A stretch of DNA of 64,000 bases, taken from positions 62,001-126,000 of the forward strand of contig JAJEGU010000067.1 in NCBI GenBank assembly GCA_022819645.1, read 5' to 3'. The notes under the pieces were generated by a model. That model worked only from the letters and a program-made list of their open reading frames with translations, had not been told where the DNA came from and did no database searches. Below, in pieces: positions 53,125-62,531 of the stretch. The first letter of the stretch is position 1. Every line of letters begins with the position of its first letter. Made by a program: the position numbers and the translations under genes. The DNA comes from Pseudomonadales bacterium. GTDB taxonomy: Bacteria; Pseudomonadota; Gammaproteobacteria; Pseudomonadales; Pseudohongiellaceae.

Positions 53125-54285
53125 TCATGAGTCTACCTTCAGTGATCGATTCATCAACGAAGAACTGAGCTCGAATACTCGACCGGTAGTGTCGATTGCA
53201 GTATCAGCAACGCGACGCATTCTGGTGATGATATTGCAGTATCGAATCTGCAGATCGATAGGTGGTATCGGAACTGGAAAGCCGCCGAGTTGCGTCTTGT
53301 TGATGCTTGCAATTCCGGTAGTTCGTTTGGCAACTGAGAGGAAATACGATTTGCCGTAACTACTGCCAGCAACATCACGAAGATAGTCTGTCAATACAAT
53401 CTCTCGATAGGGCCTAACCCGAAAGATGTGGTTTTGGTGGGCGCAGTATGGAAGTTCACCATTCCACACGGCGGCTCGCCCCAACTTGTCTGAATCACCG
53501 CCCTCGGTCATTACGAGATCACCCGGTTCTAGTGCATATCTGTTCTCTTCGTTTCTCCGAATTCGAATAGTCTTGACTTCATCGAGATTCAGAAAGCCTT
53601 CCTGAACATTCGCAACACGAAGATACGGCACTTCGAGAGCCTGACCGGGGTCAATTTTTCGACCCTTTGTAGCACCTGACGCAATAGCGGCTACATCCCT
53701 GAGTGGCATGTACGGATAGCTCGATTTTATTCGTTCGTTATCCCCGAACATCTTTACAAAAAGTGCTGGGATGAATTCCCGAATCCGCCCCTGAGCTTGC
53801 CTCCGCAGCTGCTCGATTTTCGCCGCCCGGTTCAGGATGCCGACAATCCGCCGCTGTTCGTCGAGCGGTGGTAGGGGTATCTGAAGCGATTTCAGGTTCT
53901 TTTGGCTAATGGCTGCGAATGTACTGCCTTGTCCCATCGCAACAAGTTTGGTCTCTCTATGCCTGAGGCTCCAAAGCACGAAATCCCGAAGCGCTGCAGT
54001 TCCATCAGGCCGAATTGCCGCCAATCCACGCCCGATGCAGCATCGAGAGTCTGCGACATTTGTAGGACCGACGGGAGCACGAACGGATATCAGAATATCA
54101 CCGCACTCAGCGATTTTCTTGGGTGCTATGCACCATTTCCGGGCTATTGGATGAACCTCACCGAAGTCAGTCTTTCCTTGAAAAAACGGAAGCCCAACAC
54201 CGCTATCGTTATAGGTGTGGCTGGGCGGTGACTGGCCTGCGATCACAGTCGTAACGTCGCTAAGTGGCACAAGCGGAAAGTTCAT
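53125..54285 (-). CDS. hsdS: Type I restriction specificity subunit
   Basis: 386 residues with two target-recognition domains (about 1-125 and 190-345), each followed by a conserved helix. After the first: LQIPLPPLDEQRRIVGILN; after the second: FPVPIPPIDLQIRYCNIITR. This is the HsdS plan: each TRD reads one half of a split DNA site. The ATG overlaps the stop of hsdM by four bases. It lies in lower-GC DNA than the genes outside the island. The second helix is shorter than the first, which sets the site spacer. Recognition sequence cannot be predicted by eye. Confidence 0.92.
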   Translation of the reverse strand: MNFPLVPLSDVTTVIAGQSPPSHTYNDSGVGLPFFQGKTDFGEVHPIARKWCIAPKKIAECGDILISVRAPVGPTNVADSRCCIGRGLAAIRPDGTAALRDFVLWSLRHRETKLVAMGQGSTFAAISQKNLKSLQIPLPPLDEQRRIVGILNRAAKIEQLRRQAQGRIREFIPALFVKMFGDNERIKSSYPYMPLRDVAAIASGATKGRKIDPGQALEVPYLRVANVQEGFLNLDEVKTIRIRRNEENRYALEPGDLVMTEGGDSDKLGRAAVWNGELPYCAHQNHIFRVRPYREIVLTDYLRDVAGSSYGKSYFLSVAKRTTGIASINKTQLGGFPVPIPPIDLQIRYCNIITRMRRVADTAIDTTGRVFELSSSLMNRSLKVDS

Positions 54286-55916
54286 TTAACCATTGCCTCA
54301 TCACGCACAGCCTTTGCCAACTCGTCGATCTCCTCCAGGATTTCCTTCTCAATGCCCCGCAACTCCTTCAAAATCTCCAGCGGATCTCGGTGTTCCACCT
54401 TCTCCCGACTCCGCGGCCGGTGACGGTTGGCGCTGAGGTTGAAATCGGCTTCGCGGATTGCGTTGGCATCTGCGAACCACCAATTCTCAGTCCACTCCGA
54501 ATCTGTATCGTGTCGGTACCAGTCGTCGAACCTAGCATCCTTGTCCCGAAACGCTTCGATCAATCCGGACAGGTCATCTTCTTCTATCGGCTGATCATGG
54601 TTCGCGTCGAGCTTGAAGCCGTCGTTGTCGGCGTGCAGGAACATCACTTGTTGCGTCTGGCCTCCCTTGCGGAACAAGAGCACCGAAGTCTTCACCCCGG
54701 AATAGGGGTTGAACACGCCGCCCGGCAGCGACAGCACTGCCTCGACGGTGTTGTTGTCGATCAGCCTTCGCCGCAGTTCCCTGTGGGCGCCGGTGGAGCC
54801 GAACAGCACGCCCTCGGGAACCACCACCCCGCAACGGCCACCCTCCTTCAACTGGTTCAACATGTATTGCAGAAATAGTAGTTCGGTTTGCGCCGTTCGC
54901 CCAATTTTCAATTCCTCGACGATGCGATCCTTGTCCAGCCGCCCGGAAAACGGCGGATTGGCGAGGATGACGTCGAATCCGTTCGCTGGCAGCCCAAGTT
55001 CGCTCTTGGCGGCGCGGTCGAGCGAGCGGGTCAGCGCGTCGCGACGCAGGATGCGCACCTGGTCCAACCCGCGCAACGTCAGGTTCATCGTAGCGAGGCG
55101 CACCATCTGCGGGTCCACGTCAGCACCGTAGAAGGTATCCTCGCGCAACTGCTTCACCGCGTCGCGGCTAAGCGTGTCGCCGAGTCCGCGCAGAACCGAT
55201 TTGCCGTCGGCTTCTATCTCTTCGATGCCCTCAGGAGACGAGTTGGCGAACCGGATATGGTCCCATGCACCGACCAGGAAGCCGGCGGTGCCGGCCGCCG
55301 GGTCGTAGATCGTTTCGCCAATGCGGGGATCAACCAGTTGAACCAGAGCGCGGATGACATGACGCGGAGTGCGGAACTGTCCCAGTTCGCCAGCCTGCCG
55401 AATCTGGCGCAGCACATGCTCGAAGAGGTCGCCCTTGGTGTCCGCGTCCACTCGATCGAGATGGAGGTCGTTCAATTGGCTGACCACCTGCGTCAACACG
55501 GTCGGTTCGTCGATCACCAGTCTGGCGCCGTCCATGAAATCCGTTACGCCGTTTTGCGCGAGTTCGGCGTGAAATGGAAAAACTTCTTCGCGCACCCAGT
55601 TGACGAGCCGTTCGCCGTTGAGCGCGTCCGCCCAAGATGACCAGCGCAGCAGTGAGCGCGGCACCGCCCCCTTTCCGGGCTCGCGGGCGTTGCGCGGGTC
55701 GCGCAGCTCCCATTCGTCGTCAAAAACGCTTTGATATGCTTCCGCGCCCGGCCTTTGCGAAGAGCGCACCCTGGCCGCATCCGCCGCCTCGTACATGTAG
55801 AAGTAGATCAGGAAGCTGAGTTGTTCCGCATTCTGGGCCGGGTTCGGGTAGCCGCCGCCGAACAGATAGTCGCGGATGCGGTCGATGCCGCGCCGGAGCT
55901 CGGGCGTCATGGGCAT
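54282..55916 (-). CDS. hsdM: Type I restriction-modification N6-adenine methyltransferase subunit
   Basis: 544 residues from ATG 55916, with GGAGGAAGGA at good spacing; a longer frame to 56015 would overlap hsdR. Starts with a helical HsdM N-terminal domain (LRRGIDRIRDYLFGGGYPNP). Motif I: DPAAGTAGFL (about 205-214), FGTEHLxR-like boxes follow, and the catalytic motif NPPFSGRLDK (320-323). It methylates adenine in the sequence chosen by HsdS and forms the M2S core. The C-terminus has helix pairs (EILKELRGIEKEILEEIDEL). It lies 61 bp after hsdR. Confidence 0.92.
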   Translation of the reverse strand: MPMTPELRRGIDRIRDYLFGGGYPNPAQNAEQLSFLIYFYMYEAADAARVRSSQRPGAEAYQSVFDDEWELRDPRNAREPGKGAVPRSLLRWSSWADALNGERLVNWVREEVFPFHAELAQNGVTDFMDGARLVIDEPTVLTQVVSQLNDLHLDRVDADTKGDLFEHVLRQIRQAGELGQFRTPRHVIRALVQLVDPRIGETIYDPAAGTAGFLVGAWDHIRFANSSPEGIEEIEADGKSVLRGLGDTLSRDAVKQLREDTFYGADVDPQMVRLATMNLTLRGLDQVRILRRDALTRSLDRAAKSELGLPANGFDVILANPPFSGRLDKDRIVEELKIGRTAQTELLFLQYMLNQLKEGGRCGVVVPEGVLFGSTGAHRELRRRLIDNNTVEAVLSLPGGVFNPYSGVKTSVLLFRKGGQTQQVMFLHADNDGFKLDANHDQPIEEDDLSGLIEAFRDKDARFDDWYRHDTDSEWTENWWFADANAIREADFNLSANRHRPRSREKVEHRDPLEILKELRGIEKEILEEIDELAKAVRDEAMVK

Positions 55917-55977
55917 ATCGTTGTCCTTCCTCCATGCTGAATTGTCCAGGTGCGGTGATGTCGCACCCGTTCGTCGC

Positions 55978-58083
55978 TCACGACCGGTCGAATACCGCGG
56001 CGTTGAAACCGGCAATCAGCCGGTCGAGGTTTTCTTCGCCGCCGAACACACGCCGCGCCTGATTGTAACCTCCCAGCGCGGCGAAGGGATGTTCGTCGAA
56101 ATCCCACCCGCCGAACGTTTCCATGTTCATCGCGTCCGCCCTGACGCGGCTGCCGATGAGGCTGGCCCAGCGAGACTGTTCCGCGTCGAAGTCCTCGTGT
56201 TCGCTGCGCCACTCCTCAATACGAACCCCGACTTCGGCGGCTCGGGATTCGTGTTCAGGCGTGCGGACGATTCTGCCGTTCTCGTCAAGAGTAAGCCAGT
56301 CCCGGCTTGCCGGGTCGATATGGTCGTTCACATCCAGTGTCAGCAGGGTGCCGGGATTGGTGGGAGAGTCGGAAGGTAGGCGTTCCTGAACGAAACCTCC
56401 GCTGATCTCCTCCTCGTCATCGCCGTGGAAGTCGCTCACGCCGACAAAGTCGAAGAGCGTGAACCCGTCCTTGCCGATATGCGGAGCCTTCCTTGTGCCC
56501 CTGCCCCGCATCTGCCGGTACAGGATGGCGCTGCGGGTGAACCGCGCCATGACCAGATTTACGACCTCCGGGCAGTCGAAACCGGTATCGAGCATATTCA
56601 CGCTCACCAGGATTTTCGGAAACTCCTCTTCCTTGAAGCGCTTGATGATGGCGCTGGCGTCGGGAGCGGGACCACCACCACCGGCATCGCTCACCACGAA
56701 ATCCGCATAGCGCGTGGCGGGGTGTGGTTTTTGGTCGGCGAAATGCTGGTCGAACATTTCGGCGAGCGTTTCCGCATGACGCTTGGTGACTGCGAACACG
56801 ATGGTCTTGCCCCATGCGGGCCATCGCTGAATGCCGTCGCGGCCCATAAACCCCTTTTCGTGGGCGTCGCGAAACTCCCGCACCATGGCGCGGTTGCGTT
56901 CGGGGATAGTGAACTTGCGCTCCAGGGCGTGCGGGTCCACCCTGAATTGATCTGAAGTCGTGAAGAGTTCCTCGAATTCGGCGCGGGTTTGCTCGTCCAT
57001 CGCGCTCCAGTCAAGTTCTCCCCTCCCGATCTCAAATCCATTTTCCTCGGCGGTCTTGACAGTCATCGCCCGGTATATGCGGTAAGGGACCAGATGACCT
57101 TCCCTGATTGCCTGACCCAGGGTGTAGCGATAAGTGGGTTCGGCCAGTTCGAAGAATCGCAGCGTATCGCGTACGAACAGTCCATCCTCGGGATCGGGCA
57201 TTTCATCGGAATCCACGACGCAGGGAGTGGCGGTCAGGCCAAGCTGGATGGCGTCAAAATGCCCGAGCGCGCCGCTCCATTTGCCATAAATCGAACGATG
57301 GCATTCATCGGTGATGACGAGATCAAAATAGCCGGGGGAGAGGTCACGGTATTCCGTGATCATGGTTTGCAGTGTTGCGATGGTGATGCGCTTGGCGCGG
57401 TCGAAGTTTCGGCTCGTCCGCAGTACCTGGCAGGGATAGTCGCGCAAATTGTCGATAAAGGCGTCTTCGGCCTGCCGGGCCAGGGCGATCCGGTCAACCA
57501 GAAAAAGCACACGGGTTACGATGCCTGCCTCGAACAGCCGTTTGATGAAGGCCGCCGCGGTACGGGTCTTGCCGGTTCCGGTGGCCATTTCGACGAGGAG
57601 TTTGCGGCGCCCGAGGGAAACTTCGGTTGAAAGCGCCTCAATGCAGTCGAGTTGGTAGTCACGGTTTACGATTTTCTGGTCGATGGCCACTGTCGAGAGG
57701 TTGCGACTGACCTGCCGTGCGGCGATCCGCCTCTCAAGATCGTCCTGGGCGAAAAAGCCCGCGATCTGCCGGGAGTGGGCGGCGGTTTCCCGGTCCAGAA
57801 AACGCACTTCCTCGCCATTCGAAAGAAATACGAACGGCACGTTGAGTTGTTCGGCGTAATGCCGTCCCTGATCCTGGGCCGTAATGGGATCGATACTTGA
57901 ACGTTTGGCTTCCAGCGCAGCCATGGGCCGGCCCTGCCGGTCGCAGAGGACATAGTCCGCCTGGGTGCCATCGGGCAACGATTGCTCGAACAGTACGCTT
58001 GAACCATCCGTGAGATTCCAGCCGGCGTCCTTGAGCAGGGCATCAATCTTGACGCGCGAGAGAGCCTCGGTCTTGTTGTTCAT
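55978..58083 (-). CDS. hsdR: Type I restriction subunit HsdR (compact)
   Basis: 701 residues, shorter than the 900-1100 common in HsdR; compact forms of the EcoEI-like class exist. N-terminal nuclease: D43 and EAK at 58-60 (MAALEAKRSSIDP) give the PD-(D/E)xK site. Helicase: ATGTGKT (167-173), ITDECHRSIYG (DECH 259-262), LGLTATP (motif III-like) and a C-terminal RecA half with SVNMLDTGFD and QMRGRGTRKA. This subunit translocates unmodified DNA and cuts it. First gene of the six-gene defence operon; the region upstream (58084-58090) leads into a truncated gene. Start site is not strongly fixed; no good ribosome sequence. Confidence 0.9.
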   Translation of the reverse strand: MNNKTEALSRVKIDALLKDAGWNLTDGSSVLFEQSLPDGTQADYVLCDRQGRPMAALEAKRSSIDPITAQDQGRHYAEQLNVPFVFLSNGEEVRFLDRETAAHSRQIAGFFAQDDLERRIAARQVSRNLSTVAIDQKIVNRDYQLDCIEALSTEVSLGRRKLLVEMATGTGKTRTAAAFIKRLFEAGIVTRVLFLVDRIALARQAEDAFIDNLRDYPCQVLRTSRNFDRAKRITIATLQTMITEYRDLSPGYFDLVITDECHRSIYGKWSGALGHFDAIQLGLTATPCVVDSDEMPDPEDGLFVRDTLRFFELAEPTYRYTLGQAIREGHLVPYRIYRAMTVKTAEENGFEIGRGELDWSAMDEQTRAEFEELFTTSDQFRVDPHALERKFTIPERNRAMVREFRDAHEKGFMGRDGIQRWPAWGKTIVFAVTKRHAETLAEMFDQHFADQKPHPATRYADFVVSDAGGGGPAPDASAIIKRFKEEEFPKILVSVNMLDTGFDCPEVVNLVMARFTRSAILYRQMRGRGTRKAPHIGKDGFTLFDFVGVSDFHGDDEEEISGGFVQERLPSDSPTNPGTLLTLDVNDHIDPASRDWLTLDENGRIVRTPEHESRAAEVGVRIEEWRSEHEDFDAEQSRWASLIGSRVRADAMNMETFGGWDFDEHPFAALGGYNQARRVFGGEENLDRLIAGFNAAVFDRS

Positions 58084-58090
58084 TCGCCGT

Positions 58091-58249
58091 TCAGTCTGTT
58101 CCGGTGAGCTTTATCGTTGAAAATCGTGCATGGGTTGTAAGAATTACAACAATGAATCGGGCAACACGCAGCCTTGGCATCATTCGCCGCGCGCCAGCGG
58201 CCATCAGGATTGAAGCCGGCAGCGCGATGAATCCGAGAGTGAGTTTCAT
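58091..58249 (-). pseudogene. Truncated 5' end of a signal-peptide gene at the island edge
   Basis: 52 codons from ATG 58249, with GGAGAAATTAC directly upstream, a good ribosome site 13 bp after the HupE-like gene's stop. The first 19 residues (MKLTLGFIALPASILMAAG) look like a signal peptide. After residue about 22 the sequence becomes arbitrary (MMPRLRVARFIVVIL) and stops before hsdR. I read this as the start of a normal gene cut by insertion of the restriction island. The partner end was not found within the window. Confidence 0.5.
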
Positions 58250-58262
58250 GTAATTTCTCCAG

Positions 58263-59330
58263 TCAAACGATTACCAGCGCCGGCAGGCGCTCGATGAACC
58301 AGTAGGTGGCGATGGCGCCGAGGCCGTAGGCGAGGCCGCGTTCCACGCTGAACAGGAGTTCGCGCCCCAATCGGTTCAGCGCGTACCATGCACCCAGCAG
58401 GACACAGATGAATCCCACCTGGCCGAGTTCCACGCCGATATTGAAAAACAGCAGCGCCAGGGGAATATCGGCGTCGCTGAGGCCGAGTTCCCCCAGAGCG
58501 CCGGCAAAGCCAAAACCATGCAGCAGGCCGAAAAGGAAGGCTACCAGCCAGGGGCGGCGGTGGACCAGGGTCTCCTCGCCGCGCTGACCCATGATGATCT
58601 CCCGGGCGAGAAAGGCGATGGACAGGGCGATGAGCACTTCCACCGGCGCCCCGGGCACGGGAAAAATTCCCAGCACGGCGCAGGCTAGGGTGATGCTGTG
58701 GGCGATGGTGAAGGCGGTTACTGTCTGCACCAGCTTCCAGAAGCCCCGCATCAGCAGCAACAGGCCAAGCACGAACAGCAGATGATCGATGCCGAACAGG
58801 ATATGTTCGGCGCCGCTGATGAGATAGCGCCCGGCGAGCCGGCCCCAGGAACCCGCGCCAGCCTTGAGTTCGCCCATGGGAACTTCGATTCCCGCGCCAT
58901 CGCCGGAGATATAGGCGCTGACGCCATCGCCTTCCAGCCAGTTGGCGATGACCAGCACGCCGGAAAGCCCCCAGGGGAAATCCAGGCTGTCTTCGATGCT
59001 CAGCGCCGGCTCGCAGGCGAAGCGATAGGCATAGGCGGCCGGCGGCAGGCCGGTGCAGCGTTCGGGCAATATACGCTCGATATTGAACAGCGGCGGCACC
59101 TGGGCGTCGACCACTGAAAGCCGGTACCTGCCGGGTGTTTCCTCCTGCAGAATCACCCGGGCGACGCCGGTGATATTGATGTCGTGGGCAGCGATCGGCA
59201 AGGCGGGCAGCAACAGCGCCAGCGCGAGCAGTTGGCCGGGGATGCAACGCGCGAGCCATGGCGGCCCCCGCCATTTCGGCCCGGCGAAGCCGGTCCTTCC
59301 CGAGGGGTCAGTCATTGATGACGATGACAT
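58263..59330 (-). CDS. HupE/UreJ-like membrane protein
   Basis: 355 residues from ATG 59330, with GGGAAGAC upstream; overlaps the previous gene by 23 bases. Signal-like hydrophobic N-terminus, then an exported domain of about 150 residues with cysteine pair (ERCTGLPP, FACEPA), then 6-7 membrane helices. The family motif is AEHILFGIDHLLFVLGLLLL followed by TAFTIAHSITLACAVLG and LHGFGFAGALGE, seen in HupE/UreJ permeases for nickel or related transition metals. No hydrogenase or urease genes are near, so a metal role is inferred from family only. Confidence 0.82.
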   Translation of the reverse strand: MSSSSMTDPSGRTGFAGPKWRGPPWLARCIPGQLLALALLLPALPIAAHDINITGVARVILQEETPGRYRLSVVDAQVPPLFNIERILPERCTGLPPAAYAYRFACEPALSIEDSLDFPWGLSGVLVIANWLEGDGVSAYISGDGAGIEVPMGELKAGAGSWGRLAGRYLISGAEHILFGIDHLLFVLGLLLLMRGFWKLVQTVTAFTIAHSITLACAVLGIFPVPGAPVEVLIALSIAFLAREIIMGQRGEETLVHRRPWLVAFLFGLLHGFGFAGALGELGLSDADIPLALLFFNIGVELGQVGFICVLLGAWYALNRLGRELLFSVERGLAYGLGAIATYWFIERLPALVIV

Positions 59331-60126
59331 AGTCTTCCCACAGCCGGTCGACTTCTACTTGCAGCAGGCGGTCTTCTTCGGTGGCGATCCAGTCGAGCCG
59401 CACCCGGTCGATGATTTGGTCGAACTGCGGCAGTTCCGCCTCTTCGCGGTCCCGCACCCGCATCCAGTGCTGGCCGCGGTTGCTGATATGGGGCCCCACC
59501 CATTCATCCATCGCCGCAGCGAAGACTTCCTCCGCAAACTCATCGCTGAAGATATTCGAAAGGTCGAAGATGTTCACCCGGGGCAGGGGCGAGACCGTGC
59601 CCTCTTCCAGCGCGAGCATTGCCCCGGGCTCCTCGTCCGCCGCAAGCATGGCGGTGACTTCCGGCGCAAGCCCGTCTGCGGTGTCGAATACGAGTTCGTC
59701 CACGGTTACCGTTTCCAGCGAGGTATAGCGTTCGCGATTGGCGTCGTAGTAACTGCGCAGTTCGGCGTCGTCAGGCTGGATCACCTCACCGGAAAGCACG
59801 TGGCGCATCTTTTGGGCAAGCATGTCGTGGATGCGGGCGTCATTGTCGAGTTCGAGCCGCTGGGCCTCGCGCACCAGAATCTGCTCCTCGATGTACAGCG
59901 AGGTGGCTTGATCGCGTTCCTGTTCGGTCAGTTCCCGGCCGGCGGAAAGTTCCCGCATGAAAATGCGGGCGTCGATATCCTGCCGGCTGATTTCAAGCAG
60001 CTCGCCGCCGCCAAGGCTGGAAGCGCCATAGACGCCGAACAGCAGCAGCGCCAGCACCGTGAAATGCGTCATGGGCTCGCGCAGCAGCTTGCGCAAGATG
60101 GATGTTTCCGGCTGGTTTTCCAACAT
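59308..60126 (-). CDS. Membrane-anchored parvulin-like (PpiC/SurA-type) protein
   Basis: 272 residues from ATG 60126 (60135 is also open). One membrane helix near the N-terminus (FTVLALLLFGVYGASSLGG), then a helical SurA/PpiD-like chaperone section (EQERDQATSLYIEEQILVRE) and a parvulin-like PPIase segment (VTVDELVF, later NRGQHWMRVRDREEAEL). Conserved parvulin His/Phe residues are only partly present, so enzymatic activity is doubtful. Likely a periplasmic chaperone that helps the HupE-like protein or another exported protein fold; the two genes overlap by 23 bases. Confidence 0.72.
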   Translation of the reverse strand: MLENQPETSILRKLLREPMTHFTVLALLLFGVYGASSLGGGELLEISRQDIDARIFMRELSAGRELTEQERDQATSLYIEEQILVREAQRLELDNDARIHDMLAQKMRHVLSGEVIQPDDAELRSYYDANRERYTSLETVTVDELVFDTADGLAPEVTAMLAADEEPGAMLALEEGTVSPLPRVNIFDLSNIFSDEFAEEVFAAAMDEWVGPHISNRGQHWMRVRDREEAELPQFDQIIDRVRLDWIATEEDRLLQVEVDRLWEDYVIVIND

Positions 60127-60246
60127 GGCCCGCACCGCGGATTTTTCCGTCAGGCTGAGTTTCTATATAGTAGGGGTTCGATGCAAGCGCTTCCCCTGGA
60201 ACCACGAACCGGGCCGCGCGGATTGTAACCGGGAATACCCGCCGGA

Positions 60247-60987
60247 ATGGAACGACTGAGCGACGAATATCTCGCATCCTGCCCCAGGGACGGCAAGCTC
60301 ATCCTGCGCGGGCACAACATGACCCGCATCGAGACCTTCGTCGATGCGGCCTTCGCTTTCGCCCTGACCCTGCTCGTCATCAGCATTGACGAGATTCCCC
60401 GCAGCCCGGCCCAGCTCGTGGAAACCGCCAGGGACATTCCCGCCTTCCTGATCAGCGCCTTTTTCATTGGCCAGTTGTGGCTGGTTCACGTGGGCTGGAG
60501 CCGGATATTCGGCTTGCAGGATCGGCTCACCGTGGTGCTCAGCCTCGCCATCGTCATGTTCGTGCTGGTGTTCGTCTACCCGTTGAAGCTGATGTTCCAG
60601 TCGGGCATCTTCTACTTTTCCGGCGGCGCCCTTGGCGCCAATATCATGGTGGATGACGGCGAATGGACCGATATCCACGTGGCCGACATGTTTCTTTTTT
60701 CGGCCGCCGGCGTACTGGGTCTGGCGCTGATCGTCATCGGACTGTATCTGAATGGGCTCCGCCACCGCGTGCCGCTGCGCCTGACTCCCTACGAAGTGTA
60801 TCTCGGTTGGCGGCGAATCGCCCTGGCGTCCACGGTGGGCGTGGTGGCGATACTCTGCGGCGGCGGCGGCTTGTTCCTGACTGGCGCGAATCTGCCCTGG
60901 GCCGGTCTGGGCTATTCCGTCCTGTTCATCGCCATGCCGCTGGTGGGCCGGATCTTCTCCTATCTGTACCCGCCCCCGGACGGTTGA
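60247..60987 (+). CDS. TMEM175-family membrane protein (possible potassium channel)
   Basis: 246 residues with about six membrane helices. The family signature lies in the first helix: RIETFVDAAFAFALTLLV, matching the RxxxFSDAxFAIAxTLL motif of TMEM175 proteins, some of which are potassium channels. Its first about 24 residues are soluble. ATG 60247 lies in a weak ribosome context; ATG 60319 just before the signature is an alternative. It is divergent from the parvulin-like gene, and ends 70 bp before guaB. Transport role is inferred from family. Confidence 0.8.
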   Translation: MERLSDEYLASCPRDGKLILRGHNMTRIETFVDAAFAFALTLLVISIDEIPRSPAQLVETARDIPAFLISAFFIGQLWLVHVGWSRIFGLQDRLTVVLSLAIVMFVLVFVYPLKLMFQSGIFYFSGGALGANIMVDDGEWTDIHVADMFLFSAAGVLGLALIVIGLYLNGLRHRVPLRLTPYEVYLGWRRIALASTVGVVAILCGGGGLFLTGANLPWAGLGYSVLFIAMPLVGRIFSYLYPPPDG

Positions 60988-61026
60988 CACCGCAGCGGCA
61001 AGCTATACAGCCCCGGCGCGCGTCTG

Positions 61027-62528
<1,502 letters not shown>

Positions 62529-62531
62529 TGA

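Noticed and set aside
60984-60989. TTGACA before guaB as a -35 box
   Set aside because: It is 37 bases from TATAAT at 61027, and overlaps the stop of the previous gene; a TATACA at 61004 gives a 14-bp spacer, also poor.
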